Source: Nymphaea colorata
Taxonomy: Eukaryota; Streptophyta; Magnoliopsida; Nymphaeales; Nymphaeaceae
Assembly: GCF_008831285.2 (NCBI RefSeq)
Contig: NC_045139.1
Coordinates: 6,108,204-6,172,203 of the forward strand
Direction: 5' to 3'
DNA length: 64,000 nucleotides
A program made the translations under genes and the position numbers. The notes under the pieces are model-generated. The model saw only the letters and a program-made list of their open reading frames with translations, was not told the DNA's origin and ran no database searches. Shown in pieces: positions 39,555-63,900 of this stretch. The number at the start of each line of letters is the position of its first letter. The first letter of the stretch is position 1.

Positions 39555-42500
39555 GGCGGATTTTCTCTTCAGACCACCTTTAGAATCGTCGGTGTTCCTC
39601 CAATAGACGGCTGTTTGACAACAGGGAAGGGCATCTATTTCCCGAGAATTCCCCCCTCCTTGCCCTTCTTCTCCTTCAGAGCTCAAGCTCACCCTTCTTC
39701 TTCTTCCTCAAAGCTCACCCTTTTTCGTCTTCTTCAGTGAAGCAAGAAGGGTGGGTGAAGAAGCATCCCGCTTGAGAAAGGTCGTCCCCTTCTCCGCCAG
39801 ACTCTCTTGTAACGAAAACCAACCCTCTCTCTCTCCTACTCTCTCTCTCTCTCTAACCTTCACTTATACCACTCCCCCTCTCTCCCTCTACCACCGTCTT
39901 GTCTTATTATCCGGAAATTGCATCCATTTACCGGACATGACCTCCGATATTGGATTTTTTTTTCCTTTTTTTGAGAAATCGTGGAAAATTAATTAAAAGT
40001 GGGATAACTGCAATGACTTTTCTGCCCTTCATATTTAAAATTTAGTCAAAGCGTCGAGCATTTGTTCTGAGGAGATTGAAGTCGGACCCACTTCACTTTT
40101 CTCAAAGAAGCTTTTGTTGCTGCAGAACTTTCCACTAAAGCTTAAACAGTGTGATCCTAAATTGTGATTATGGTCCCATCGTAAGATGATCAATTGAATT
40201 GTTCTAGAGATAATTCACACTATAATCGAACCGAACAAACGCCTTGATAAAGTTCATGTTCTAACTTACTTTTAAGCTGTTGGAACTTATCAGTTCCAAG
40301 CCTTATTAAATGCTGGAACTTGTTAAAATTAAGTTGGTTCGTGTTTATGTATCTATTCTCATTATTACAGTGGTGTTTAATGATAATTGTGTTGAGTTGG
40401 TTGCTGATTTACTAAAGCAATGTTAAAGATTGGCTTTAACAAACTTAGGAAGTGGTTGTAACTAGGTACCCTTTTTTTATGGGACATAATTAAATATATT
40501 GCGTAGTATAGTTTTGTTTTATTTGCTAATATACTTTGTGCATTTTTTTTCTTCGTAGACAAGTCATGCCTTAAATTAGACGTGTAGATTCTTTAGTCTT
40601 TATTGATCTTACCTTATTCTTCGGCCCAGAAGGTCGACATTTCAAAAGTTGTGATTGCACAATTCAGTCGTATATTATGAATAATTATCACACCTTTATG
40701 TTATTGTAAAGAAAATGTACAAAAAAAAGAGAGAAAAGAACATTGCAAATGACCGGAGTTTTAGTTGAGATAATTCAAAATTTTTCCTTTTTTTCAACTT
40801 GAAGATTGTGCGCTTTACTTCTATTTTAACTATTTAGATTATTCAGCGGTAAAAACCAGTTGAATATTTTGATATTTTTTAAATACTGTTACTTAAATGC
40901 TTCATTTTTTATCTTCAACTAGCATTTCATTGAGTTTTATGCTTAAACTCAAGTAGCCTTTGTAATAGTATGTGATGATCATGTGACACCATTAAAAACA
41001 AAGCAATCGTCATTGTGCAGAAATGCATATTTGCTTTGCGTGATCGTTGAAGTATTGTTTTAACTTGTAAATGTTTCTTATAATATTTATTTGTCTACGT
41101 TTGCATATTTCGTGGGTTGCTTGGTGGGTTCTTCATTGATATTATATAAGCTATTGGCCCATAAGCATTACTAATCATGTGTCTCATCATTTTTTCAGCA
41201 CCGACTACTCTACTCTGTTTACCGCACGGATTTAATTGTATAAATTTGATGATCTACAATTAAGTTAACCAACAAAGCACTTAAATTATAAGATTGCACC
41301 AATCGAAGGCATGTTGCATGCAACAACTGCAATGACTGTGGTTTTACCATAATATCTTCTCGCGAGTTATAATTTCACACATGAAATATTGTTGGATTAA
41401 TCATGTGTTGATCATAAAAGTGATCATACTACAGTTTAATAACCCTTTTATACTTTTATTGTGTTTGAAACATCATTACATTGGTGATTTGATGAGAGGT
41501 CGAAGCCATCTTCTCATTTAACCATTCCTGGGGTTCAAAGCTACATCAGGACTTGGGTAAAAAGCGAGATACACTGTCAACAGTACTTGTTGCTTAAGAT
41601 ATAAAATGTGCAAAAAAAAAAAAAATTCTAAATCTTTCATAAGATCTAGACAGGCTATGCACTCAACTCCGACAATTTCTATAACTATATTAACCAGAAC
41701 AGGTAATATAGCAGTGATACGTGCGGCAAAAATAAACTAACTTTTTACCTGTCAACAATTCAAGTGACTTCTTTTGGAAACCGTGAAAATACTCAACACT
41801 TCAATGAAACAAACATCGTTTTCTAAATGAGAACATTCTCTGACGACGATAACAAAGTTCTCCATCTTCTAACTAACTATGATGGGAAACATTCCAAAGA
41901 CTTGGTTGAAGAAGCTGAATAAGAGCTGATGATACATCTCACAATACACAGTGTTACTGATAACGACCATAGCTCAAACGTGTTGATAAAAAGTCTATTT
42001 CAAATAGAAAATACACGTCCACACATGCCCACGAGGGAAAAAAGAGGTTGTATCCATCAAGTAGATATATGTTTCAGTCAAGGCACTTAGCTCTACATGC
42101 GCTCTGTTGGGATGAAATCATTTAATCACTCATTGATAATGTACATTTCACTAATGAAACTGAGTTATATTATTTTAATAAAAAAAAACTAAGTTGGGCA
42201 GCATATCCATTAAATTTGAATGAAAGGCCAGTCGTGTACATTAACTTTGTTGGTTTAAATGCTCAATAATTATATGCAATAACATAGGAAAAAGTCAACT
42301 ATAGATACATATAAAAAATATATATATTATCCTTTCAAGAAATTAAATGGTAGAGAAAGCAGTTTAAGATAGACAACCTGTCTCCAAAGTGAGCCCTCCA
42401 TTTAAACAGAGGGAAAGAAGTTAAGGGACACCCTCCCCATTTCACAAACATGAACTCTTAACATGACATGGTAAAAACTCAATTTAGAAAGACAAAAATA

Positions 42501-43442
42501 ACTTTCATCAACCAAAGGGAAGAGTGGTTGTTTATTAGAGTTTTTCTTTCTCATTTTGTCTAAGAAACTAAAACTGCATGTCAGTAGCTGTGTACTTGAA
42601 ATTTTATATCATAGTTGAGCATCGATCTATCAACAAAACGTCGAATGGCATTATGTTAGTCTATTGTTTGCCTAAAATTGAAGCCCACTTTGTTAATTTT
42701 TCTAATACATATCATTTAAAAAAAGTTACTTACAGTAAACAAATAATTAGTTAATAAGAATGGAACACTCAAGAACAAAGCCAATTTGTGATAATCTAAC
42801 AGCAAATTTGTCTTGAAAACAAATTAGCTATGCACCAAGAATTGACATTGCTTTATCAAAAGTCGAAGAGAAAACCTTGCTCTTGCTCGCTAGTTCGCAT
42901 TAAGATGCAAACAAAGCCTTACAACGTCTTTAATATCAACAGTCAACCTGCATAAAAAACGATGCTTTTCGAATCAGAGGTGCTCGTTTGACTGCTATGA
43001 CTCCATTACGTTCGGCTCCCTTCAAAAGGTGGTGTAAAAAAAAACAAGGGGATGACAGCGCTTTTCAAGCAATGCAACTGCCTACCTTTAACTAGAGGGC
43101 ATTTTCGTAAATATACTGGAGAATATTGTCAGGCTATACTTTTACCGTTACAGGAGAGCGATCCTATTAATCAATATGGGCATTTTGGTCATTTTTGGTC
43201 CAAAACATAGTGATAGACATTTGGAAGTCATTTTTAAACAATGGGACGTGTTTTTGAAATAATAGAAAGTAAAACTTCCAAATTTGAAAATGGTTCAATT
43301 AAAAAGCGAAAAAATAAATTTCTTAAAAGCCCGAAGCGAAAGGCCGTTATAAAAGGTGAAATGCTTCCTGTGCTCTCTCCCTTCCACGACGGGGACACGC
43401 AACCAGAGAGAGAGAGAGAGGGAGAGAGAGAGAAAGAAAGAA
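39555..43442. other. Divergent intergenic region between NERD-like and PHAF1 genes
   Basis: About 3.9 kb, with the 5' UTR and promoter of the NERD-like gene at the left end and those of the PHAF1 gene at the right. CT-rich runs occur at about 39820-39890, just upstream of the NERD-like start. The stretch 40.0-43.2 kb is AT-rich and shows no gene or structured repeat that I can support. Confidence 0.6.
43404..43440. repeat. (GA)n tract in the PHAF1 5' leader
   Basis: Imperfect GA repeat that ends within a few bases of the ATG at 43443, so it very likely sits in the 5' UTR. Confidence 0.85.
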
Positions 43443-53288
<9,846 letters not shown>

Positions 53289-56200
53289 CTATTGCCTGTT
53301 TGGTATGTCAACTATTCTAGAAGAGCCATCTTTGTGTCCACACACATTTGTGTCTCAAAGTTTCTAGTTATCTTGTTGCTTTTCTTATGAAAACTGTTCA
53401 TTTACTGATGTTCATCATGCTGATCTTTAATTAAATTATTGATTTCATTACCCCAAGTGGTTGGTAGATGCACTAAAAAATGGGAGGCTTGAAGATTAAA
53501 TTTGTCATACTCCTTTTACTTATTTTGATGTCAAAATATGGAAAAGGATATCAGCAGTGTCTTGTAACAAAGCTGAAGAGTTTTGACGTTTTTCATTTAC
53601 AAGAACACTTGACTGAATGGATCAGTTTTTGGTGCATTTATGAGTTCTTTTTCATTTTCATTAGTACCTTTGCATGTGTATATATGCATAAAGGTCTCAT
53701 TTAAGCAGCTAACACTAACTAGCTAATTTGTTACTTTTGGTACTTTCCAATTGGTTAGCTTATTTAACTACCTTTATTATTAATTATCTAACTCTCTCCT
53801 CTCCTCCTGTCCCCTTCTCTCTATACACCAGGGGAGAAAGCTGGGGGTTTTCCTAGGGGACGCCATTATATATTTTCCCAAATTTTCACTGGGGCAAATG
53901 GAAATTTTTATAAACTTTACATGGTAAATTTTGTTTTAGTGGGGGAGGATAGCTCCTGCCATCTGCTCTATACACGTGAACTATGTCTCAACGCATCACT
54001 TGCAAGCATGCTATCAGGCACGTCACTGACCAGCGTTATCAGCATGCTTTGTGTGGCATACAGACTCGTATATGTCTGGGTAGGACCAACTTTTCCTTTT
54101 CAGGAACTTGACCTTCCTGTGACCATCTTCTGATTTTGACAGTTCCTGCTTGTTCTATTTTCGCTATTGTGATGTCCGCAGGAGTGGAGGGAGAACGGGA
54201 TGGGGATTGGGGGGAGGGGTGTGTGTGTGGCAAGGGGCATGGCCATGGTCCCCACACCTGCCCGGCTGCCCCACCTATGATTTTGAAAAATAAAAAATTT
54301 CTTTTTAAAATGTTCAAAAATTATAATTTGGCCCATGTAAAATTTTTGAAAAATACAGTTGGCCCCTGACAAAATATTTCAGAAAAATTATTTAGTTATA
54401 TCGTTTGCTGTTACCTATCCCCATATGAAAAAGGACCTGGTTCTGCCCCTGGATGTCCACTTCCTTTCTAGAAAGATGCACATCTTATTTTCAAATGTTG
54501 AAACTGTAATTTTTTGCTTTCATGCATTTTGCTTTAGTCATCTCAAGTCTTCTTTTTGGTTGCCTAGATTGTTGTTTTCTGATGTGAGAAAAAGACCTAT
54601 ACGATGCAAAATCTTTTCTTGAATGATCTGGACGAAACTAAGGTTAGGTTTTATTCAGGGTTGTGCACGATTCAATGTTTGTTTCCTTACCAATGCTTCT
54701 AATGTCAACGCGCTTAAGATTCATTTGGATACGAAGCTTTTAGGTGTGCATCTTTTACACTCTGTTTTCTGTCTAGATAATGTGGCGGGCATTGACTTGA
54801 ATACTCTCCGTGGTTATTGTACTAAAAGTTCTGATTTGGTTGCAGGAACATAATGTACAGAAGAATTTATCGTTGCCCAGCTATAACTTGAAGGCGGAAG
54901 ATGAACGGGATGTGAGAACCTGCATACTGTTGCCTCGTGTTGGTGAAAGACTAAAGTGATTTGACTTGTAGAGAACATATTCAAGTCATGTTCCCTAAGC
55001 AATGGAACCAAGCTTCCTTCACCTACTGGTGAGCTGGAGACAACGCATGTACAGATGGGTACTCTGTAAAGATTTTTCATAATGCCTTAAGTCAAAATCC
55101 ATGTAGTCAAGTTGCATTTTACTGTAAATTCTGATTGACAACAATGTAAAGCGATCAAATATAGGAAATATCTGTTGTCATATACTTCTCTTTGCCAGAT
55201 CTAACTGATATGACTACAAGGGCACTGTTGCACTACCTAGTACGGTTGGATCGCATATTAGCGATGCTTCTACTTAAGGTAACAGGAACCTGATGGAGTA
55301 CATTGAAGTCTAAGTAGGAAACTTAATTGGGTTTTAAAGTGAAGCCAATTATGTTTTCACATTTAAAAAATCCCGACCTTGTTTTGTAGGGCTTCTTTCT
55401 TAGTGCCGGTTGTATGGTATGTAGCCTTTCTTTATTTGTTTTTTAAATGCTTTGCTTATGCTTTTTTTCTCGTCTTCCATCAGGTGGTTATCGAAATGTC
55501 AAATATCATAGGTCCAGCTGACCAAGTGCATCTCCTTCTTTAGAAAATGCCAGAAAGATGCGTTTAGAAGACACTAACTTCTGGAACCACACTCTTGGTA
55601 TTTGCACGCATCCTCTAGTGTCTGAACTAACATGCAGGCTGTTGGAACCGAACATCTTGTCAAACTGGAGATGATTAAACTGTGAATGGCTGCACATCAT
55701 AATCTTTTATAAACTTGACTACTAGAATCTCGATAATTTTTTAATGGAAATTTTATTTCTTACCACCTATTAAAGCTTGATGAAGGCATTGTATTTTGTA
55801 TTTTATGGTCTTCTGTCGTTTAAACGACGAAAGCCTTTTATTGTGCTGTGGCTATTGTCATGTTATGTAGGGTTGTCATTATATGTGACACAATACATAT
55901 GCAAGAATTTATTTAATAGTGTATTAGTCACTTCAATAAAATTTATTTCCGAAAAGGAAAGCTTGACAGCACTGGCGAGAGTGTCGTAGACTGGCTTCCC
56001 AGCGGTTGCAAACACTGAGCGAGAACGGTCAGGGGCGCACACACAAACAATGCGGTTCTCTATTATCTCTTAACTACATTCGAAGAATTAATAGTCGTAC
56101 TCTTTCTATCTCCTAAGACCTTCTCTCTCTCTGTATGTGTGTGTGTGTGTGTGTGTGTTTTGTGTGTGTAGAGCTTGCTGATTTCCTAATGGGACATGGG

Positions 56201-57207
56201 AGAACTCCATCCACATTCTCTACCTCTCAAGCCCAGCCACCCACTCTTACAAGGTGATAAATGGACAATAAGAGTAGACTCGGATTGAATTTAGTATAAA
56301 GAAGTCTGGAGCAAGTTTAATGTTAAGTGCTACTACTAAGTGTGTAAGTTACAACAAATTAATCCCACCATTTAGTAGAAAATGAATCTCAAACTAGAGC
56401 AGAAAATTTATCCAAATATGATCCACATTCTATTAGATCTGAATATGATCTGAAAACACCGCATTAGCAAAATCCGTGATGCAGAGTTGAATCTGAATTG
56501 GGAATATAATGTAGTTCTATAAAACAATAAATTAGAAGTGGATTAGAATGCTCTGTTTACATGCAGAAGTTGCGCTCATTTTAGATTTGAATCGATATCC
56601 ATTTTAAATCCAGCGTAAATCATTGACCTGGATATGTCCAAATCCAAATGAAACATGAACTAAGATGTACACCCACCAAATATACATTTATATCTTTAAC
56701 AGTTTGAATCCGAGTACAGAAGTAGGTACTTGTATACTTTTCCATCTGCTGGTAGTTATATTATGTAGACAGGCCCAAATGAAGTTACTGTATTTGGGAG
56801 AAATGGGCTGCTGGGACTATGGTTTTAGGCAAAAGCTTTTCTCTCCAATAAGGAGAAAACCTTTTACTTTCAAAAGTTTTGCGTTGACAATTTTTTTTTT
56901 TTTTTCTGCCTATGCAAGACGACTGGCAACTTTACTTTGTCCCGTGAATCAGTTTGCGTTGGACCAAGCTGGAATTTGCAAAGCCTGTAGGCCCATTATC
57001 TTGTTCAGGAACTTTACCCACTGACGACAAATTCTAAACTGTGACTAGTCTTGAAGACTGTGGACTCTCTAAGAACTTATTCTGCCGCGGATCAGTTCTT
57101 GTCGAGCATGAAGGCCTTGTTAGGTACCCACCCTTTCTGAATTTAACTGTTACTGCATTTGCTGTCTTGTTCGCTGGCGTTGCCATTTGTTTGCTTCTTA
57201 ATACTGG

Positions 57208-57211
<4 letters not shown>

Positions 57212-57251
<40 letters not shown>
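57212..57251. repeat. (CT)n microsatellite
   Basis: About 20 CT units; the 82- and 88-codon frames that cross it have no other support. Confidence 0.9.
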
Positions 57252-57253
<2 letters not shown>

Positions 57254-58150
57254 TCATTTACATTCATCGTAATAGAAATCAAGCCCTGTACAAGGTATCC
57301 GGCTTGAATGTATTTGTAGGGTTCACATGATATACTTTCAAATTCAGTCTCAACTGCGAAGTTTTATTTGTTTGGTAGTGGAGAAACTACCCTGGAAGGG
57401 AGAAACTAGGTGAAATAGTCTAACTTACGGTAACTAGGGACTGGCTTCCCAACTTACAGGAGTCCGCTCACATCCCAACATACAGGAATTCGCTCACATC
57501 CCTAACAGTTTATCTTCCCCTTTACCAACCATATGACAGCTTTCTAAAGGACCCAGCTGTTAATTCATGGATCTCGCATCAATGCGTGGAGCAGGTTGCC
57601 TTCACAGTAGTGTAATTTAGTTAAATGAGCTTTTATTTGGAAGAACCTTTGTTTGAGCAAACATTAATTTATCCCTGTAAACTGGTTTCATATTGATTAA
57701 ATAATCAGTGGGTTTACTTTCTTTGCTCTTGAAGTAGTCAGATTTCTTAAGGGTCGGCCATTTCGTAGTGCCAGCATATGAATATTGAAATTTAAGGCTT
57801 TTCTCATGTTTGATCTCAATTTAAACTTAAACTTGGTTGTCCTATTTGGGTGGGATTAATGGATGAAGGTGTTTGTACATGCAGTTGCACGCACCTGTGG
57901 TGTATGTGCGTCTGTGTGAGAGACAGAGAAAGTGAGTTTTTTCGTGCATTGAGCGTTCTTTCGATACAGTTTGGACTGCCAATTTGTTCCCTTGCAGTTA
58001 AGAGGTTAGTAGGTTTGTTTGTATCAGTACGAGTTCAATCTCATTAGCTGTCAAAATATTTTTCTCCTTAAGACAGCAGTGACCAACTTACATTGCTTCT
58101 CATAACCTCTGAATCTGATCTGTCAGAGTGACCATGTAATATACACTACT

Positions 58151-58385
58151 TTTTCTTGATGTTTAGGTAGGCCAGAGTAAAATATCTGGTGCCCTTGACC
58201 ACAACTAAATCTCCCTTGCTACAGGACCTTTTCTTGATTTTTAGGTAAGCCAGAGTAAAATATCTGGCGCCCTTAACCACAACTAATTCTCCCTTTCAAC
58301 AGGACCTTTTCTTGATTCTTAGGTAATCCAGAGTAAAATATCTGGTGCCTTTGACCACAACTGAATCTCCCTTGCCACAGAATCT
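58151..58385. repeat. Three tandem 78-bp repeats with a small hairpin
   Basis: Copies begin TTTTCTTGAT at about 58151, 58229 and 58307. Each contains CCAGAGTAAAATATCTGG, whose ends CCAGA and TCTGG are inverted repeats, and each has TTTAGGTA or TTAGGTAA near its start. They lie just beyond the 3' end of the pectinesterase gene. Confidence 0.85.
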
Positions 58386-58567
58386 CCGCATATTCGGACT
58401 TCGACGACCGCAGGTTATACATCCCATATTACACTTATCTAGAGTCATAAAAGCTGGATGAACATAAAGGGCAGGAGAAACTGTGCAGTATTATATTAAT
58501 GTGTTTGTTCACAAAATCAATCGGCAATGCGGGACTGATTCTAACAGGCGCACAGTCTAATCTCTAT

Positions 58568-60911
58568 TCAGTAATGGAGCCATTCAGAGCCATCAATGAA
58601 GTTTAGCGAAAGAAAAGGTTCGGCCTCCTGGGGGGTGAGCTCCTTGGACCACGAAACCCTTCCTGAAAAGTTTGCTCCAGGCCCATAACATTTGTATTGC
58701 CCATAAAAAACGGTCCTGTAAATTCACAACATACACTGCCTCTATTAGTCCACCAGTCCAATGTAAAAGAAATATTGTTGTAGCTTCATCTCACCTACAC
58801 ACACTTGTAATTTGTAAACCTCCATACTCTTTGGACACTTGCAAAGTTGCTCTCCGCTTATAGTTTGCATGAGCTATTAATTATTAGAACCTGACACAGA
58901 TTTTGTTTTCTAAGGAAAAACGGGTATAATCATTTTGATTCTCAAAAACTTCTGTCTGTTGATTTCTAAACCCTATAAGATCCTGTCAGTCTCCTGTATT
59001 TTGACAATCCAAATGTCAATTTCCAGATAGCAAGGCAGATCAAGAAATCCCTTCAAATACTCAACTACGAACACACACACATATATATAAAGTCCCAGAT
59101 GTGCCTGATCTTGTTTAGTTGTGCGTTGAGAGAGAGAGAGAGGTTTGTCCTTACATTTGTCTTCTTGGATCACCCCAATTGTACCATCCCCTAGACATGA
59201 TAATGTTGTCCATGAAGGTGTAGGCAAAGACCACCCTTGAGAAGGTGCCCCAAGCCCTCCCTAGGTACAGTGCTCCAGAACCAGTGACCTTGCACCTCAA
59301 GAAGGAGAACCCAGTCTCCTCCAGAATGCTTCCCCTCCTCTGCGCTGTCAGTGCTCCATATGCGTCAGATATGGCATGGAGGTGGCACCCTTCATACAAG
59401 GACAGGCCATTGCCGAAAACGAAGTCCACAGAGCCTTCAATGTAGCAGTCCCTGAAGTAGTGCCTACCCACGTGATCATACAGTGTGTCTTGTCCACCGT
59501 AGAATTTGCACCCCACAAATGCAGCCGTGTCGCCGGAGATCCGGAGCGCCACGCCCTGCTTGCCTGATGCACCTGATGGCGGAAGCGGCGCCGTGTTCTG
59601 TTGGAAAAAAGCAGAATATTTGACGTGAATGCTTCATGATGATTAATCAAGTGCAGAAGTTTCCTTGTCAATATGAGAGTTATTGAGACATTTCCTAAAA
59701 TTTTCAGACGTTGATATTGTATTGGGGAGGCATTAATACAGGTAGGATTATTGTATATTTCTCTTTCAATTTTTTTATTGTAGAGAACAGCTGTCTGGAT
59801 GAACTGGCCCAGATTCATTGGTAGGTTGTGTCGGTTACTCGAAAGATTTCCTCGCATCAAGTCCACTCTCAAGCCTAGAATCTGTTCAACTGGTTCATGC
59901 CGAATGCAGAGTACAGAATATTGGTACCTGCCTGGAGCCCACTTGAACAGATGCAGCAAACGGAACCAAGTACTACTTGGCAGCGCGCTCTTTTTGTTAG
60001 GTGTTTCTCGAGTCTTACAAACCATTAAGCGTACTAGACATCTGAAAATTTTGTTTGGTTTTGTTCTATATCAATAACTTGATCTAACCTTTGGAATGAT
60101 CTTCACAAATTCGGTAAAAAGAAAAGCAAGGATAAAAAGCAGTGGTGTTGTCTGCAACTTGAAGCATATGAAAGGGCCCCATGATCTGCAACACCTAGCA
60201 CTAGCAGATCAAATACTGTTGCTTTGCACCTGATGTGCTCCATCAATTAAGTCATGCGAGATATGGCAATAGGAAGAAACTAGTCCGCAGTGCGAACACC
60301 AAAACCCGTCATACCTTGAATGTGATGTTCTTGGCACAAAAGTATGGAGAGTTAACCGCAACAGTTGCAGACCCAAATGTTCCTAATGGCTTTCCATCTT
60401 TTCCAATGTGGTCTGCGCTGTCCCCCCACTCAATGATGGTCTTATCTGCTCCTGCACCAACTAGTGTAATGTAGGCCTTGGTGGGCGGAACCTCAACCTT
60501 CTCCCTGCAAATTTTTTGCTTCATTAGAACTATTGAGCAGCATAAACATCAGTTACAAAGATGGTCAACATGCAAAGGGAAAAGGGGCGACTCCGCTTAC
60601 TTGTACACCCCTTCATGTATGTTAATGATCACCCTCTGAAGACTAACAGAGGGAAGAGAATCAATGGCCTTCTGCACTGAAACAAAGCAACCCTTTGTGT
60701 TGGTCTTGTCAACTGTGAGTGTCTTGGTGGGAGTCACCTTATTCTTGGTTGCCTTGAAAACAGAATGTTTTAACGAACCCATCTTCTTTATCCATTGCAA
60801 GTAAGCATCTTGTATCATCACCTTCTTACTAGACTCGCTCCAGTTCTCTTCTAATGATGACTGCATGCTCTTGAAAAGCAACAGAAGAGGTAAAAGCCAT
60901 CTGTAGTTCAT
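58568..60911 (-). CDS. Pectin methylesterase, type II (no PMEI domain)
   Basis: Four exons, 363 codons: 60601-60911, 60315-60504, 59155-59597 and 58568-58715, all GT-AG and in frame. A hydrophobic start ([13 protein letters not shown]) predicts secretion to the cell wall. The enzyme removes methyl esters from homogalacturonan. Catalytic positions are intact: Gln181 (GKQGVAL), Gln203 and Asp204 (GGQDTLYD), Asp225 (VDFVFGN), Arg281 and Trp283 (LGRAWG). The fold ends in [11 protein letters not shown] and [12 protein letters not shown]. There is no N-terminal inhibitor-like PMEI domain. The LGRAW form (rather than LGRPW) and the YGALTAQ loop resemble the Arabidopsis PME53 group, though that assignment rests on memory of motifs. 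The last exon is too short to stand out alone but is required to complete the protein. Confidence 0.95.
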
Positions 60912-63900
60912 CTTCCTACCACCACCAATAAGAATAATACAAAGAGGAGGAGAAGGAGGAGGAGAGAGAAAAGTGGGTAGCGATGGTTATGAAGAGAATG
61001 TTATTTGGCTGGAGCCTGAAGGATGAACAACGGGAGGTGTAAGGACCTAGAGCAGAGTTGTTCACGGAAAAAAAAAGTCAAGATACGGGGCCAGAGGAAT
61101 CTGGCAGAGCAATGTCATCTTGTCTGTGACTCTTTCTTTTCACATCAACCTCCCTAGGGAGGTGTCCTTTTGAATGAGAATATTGTACCTTTCAGTATAG
61201 TTGGCCAATAGCACAGACACGTTTTTGACCTTACAGGTTTATTTGGTCTGTTGTTCTTAAAAGCGTAGACACTTTTACAACGCATCAACATGCACACGCA
61301 CACGCACGCACACAGAGATGTGCTGCGCTGAAAGTGTACGCGCTTACACAGAACTCATGGACAGAGAGAGAAGGAGAGCATGTTCATGTGCTTTCATGCT
61401 ATAGATGGATGTATGTGGACAGTTTCATGGCCATGTATTTCAGGGGGAATACCAAGACCATACCATGGAGCTCACAGCCTCAAACTATTAAACCCCAAGA
61501 AAATGCGGTCCGATACATTGTTCCCTGTCAAATGATGCAATTTTACGAACATCACCCTAGTCCTGCAGAAAATTTTTAGCCTTGTTATTAGCAGATCGTG
61601 CAGGAACTTGTCATTGTGGATGAACCGTGCTTGAGAAATTGAAACTCTAAACCCTATAGAGGGCAGCTGTAAAACCCTTCGCAGCTTACATTACCTTTGA
61701 CAAGATTTATAAACATAACTGGTCCGTGTTTTAGTTTGCTGATGGCTATTAACACAAATATACGTTACCTTCCTTGCGAAAGATCTCCTGTTGCCTCACT
61801 AAATGAGCCAATTGCAAAGTGGGTACTTTGTATTTGTTAGAAAGAATTAATAAACCACTCTTGAAGTGGTAAACCCGATTGTGTATCAATTTGCCTGCTA
61901 TACCAATTGTTCCCTTCTTTAATAGAACTAACTTTGAGTCAAAACCTTCAAATTTAGCTGGCATGGGGCTTCTTCTCATATGGTAGGGCTCTGCTCCAGC
62001 AGAGGAGCTACATTGAGGTCGGTAGTTGCCTGCTGACTGAGGCATCTTCCCGGTTGTGTCATCCCTTCCGGTTTTGTTGTCTTTGGCTATGCATACAGTA
62101 TCCATGGATTTAGCCGTCTAACATATATCGCCATCAAAACTTTTGGCCAAAATTCCAGCACTAGTTTCTCAAAACCGAACTGCAAGGATGTGGTCAGTCG
62201 ACTCTCTAAAAGTATATGTCAACAGAACCAAAAGCTGATGTTCAGATTGTACTTTGTTAAATCACCAAAATTCAGGATTTTAGATTAATCATCACGAAAT
62301 CTGATTACACATTGGAGTTCAATGTTTAGCTTGAAAATATGTACTTTTGGTATATTATATATATATACAGTACGTATTACTATATTATCCTGTACCATTC
62401 TATTCCTCAATTTTTTGAATTTTAAAATTAATATAAAATAATCCATTTATTTCAAAGTAAAAAAAAATTAACATGCATTGACCCTCTGTTTTTTCATCAA
62501 ACAAGGGTTTGACGTTGACACGATGTAATGTGGTTCATGTCCATCCGCATCATTGTGACGTAAATGGGCTGCATGCCACAAAACCCTAAGCTGTATGAAG
62601 TGAGTGACGTTCATGATGCAAGATCTGCAATGTCTAGATGTTGCTAACATTACATCACGGTCTCGCTTAAATGCGATCGCGAACAAGCAGCTACATCTAA
62701 TGATGGCTACATTACATGCATGATCATTCGAGGAACCATGCATGTAGACTGTCCAAAGATACAGTAGAGATAGACCATACAATGTCATAAATGGGGCAAC
62801 ATAACAGTCCATAGGCAACCTTTTACCTAACAAATTTTCAGCTGTTTCCAGTGAGAGATATATACACACACATTTTTGAATAATTACGATATGTTAACAG
62901 CATTTTTAATCAACTAAATAATTATTTCAAATTGTCGGTGTTTTCCTGCCTTATTCTTTAGTCTAGAGTCTAAGAGTTATAGTTCTGTGACAGAAGAAGA
63001 GGGCGACATGCTAAATGATCAAGAAAGACAGATGGTCGCCCTTGACGACATGTTGCTGTTCAACATGGGTGGATGTCATCACATGTCATGCCATGTCATG
63101 ACCATCAACAACATGCATTGGTGCTACGCAGGTGTGTCCCACATGCATGTCCTATGATGATACATAAGAAAAAAAAAAGGAAGAAAGAAAAAGAGCCATG
63201 CAGGTGCATGACACATGAGAAAGCATTTTGAAAAAGGGACTTTCACTAGCCATGCGCATGCATATGTCACATGGACTCGTGCATGGCTTTTGAGCCACTT
63301 CACTACCTTTCCCATATTTTGTGGATGCAGCAAAGTGGAGACCCTCTCACGCCTTCGGGGATCCCACTCCAGTAACATGCTTCAATAATTTTCTTATTTT
63401 AATACGAACACACACACAACTTTCATAAAACAAAAAGTTTACTTTTGTTTTTTATTTATATTATAAATTCCTTTTTAATGTATTTTTCATATTTTATGTA
63501 AATAATTTCCCGAGATTTCCTCAAAAGGAATCTGAAGATTAGAGAAGCTAATAAAAAAAGATCTATTGACGCCCCAAAAATAATATCACTCACATGACAC
63601 TCATCAACATTAAAAAGTTGCAGTTCCTAATATGAAGTTGTGGACTTGGTTTTTGACCGTCTTCCAGATGTGAACCCGCAGTGCAGTATAGTCCGGATAG
63701 GGTCATATACCATCCGCTAACACCCTACAGATATGTCCTGTCATATACTGTCCGTCGACACCCTACACAATGTTGTCACAGTGATGGAGAAAAGCATGGT
63801 AATGGCATTTTCAATCTTCATTCAACCGTAAGGGATTCTCCTCGACACATTTGGTCTTTTTATGCTGTACTTGTTTGATTTAAGTGTACCCATTTGGAAT

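Larger units (their letters stand above)
53289..58567. other. Intergenic region downstream of PHAF1 and of the pectinesterase
   Basis: Probably begins with the PHAF1 3' UTR. A donor (TTTG|GTATGT at 53303) and an acceptor (GGTTGCAG at 54845) suggest a 3' UTR intron, with the last UTR exon from 54846. The stretch 53820-54440 has GGGG/CCCC-flanked AT blocks typical of decayed transposon DNA. A CT microsatellite lies at 57212-57251 and a triple repeat at 58151-58385. No other coding gene is seen. Confidence 0.5.

Noticed and set aside
39000-39692. Longer first exon of the NERD-like gene starting at 39692
   Set aside because: The codon at 39692 is GTG, not ATG. The first in-frame ATG is at 39554 and has a strong GCCATGG context.
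59348-60025. Minus-strand 225-codon frame in the pectinesterase
   Set aside because: It reads intron sequence and then the catalytic exon in the wrong frame.
62468-62869. Minus-strand 133-codon frame
   Set aside because: Its first codon is GTG, composition is unlike a protein, and no family motif or splice partner is seen.
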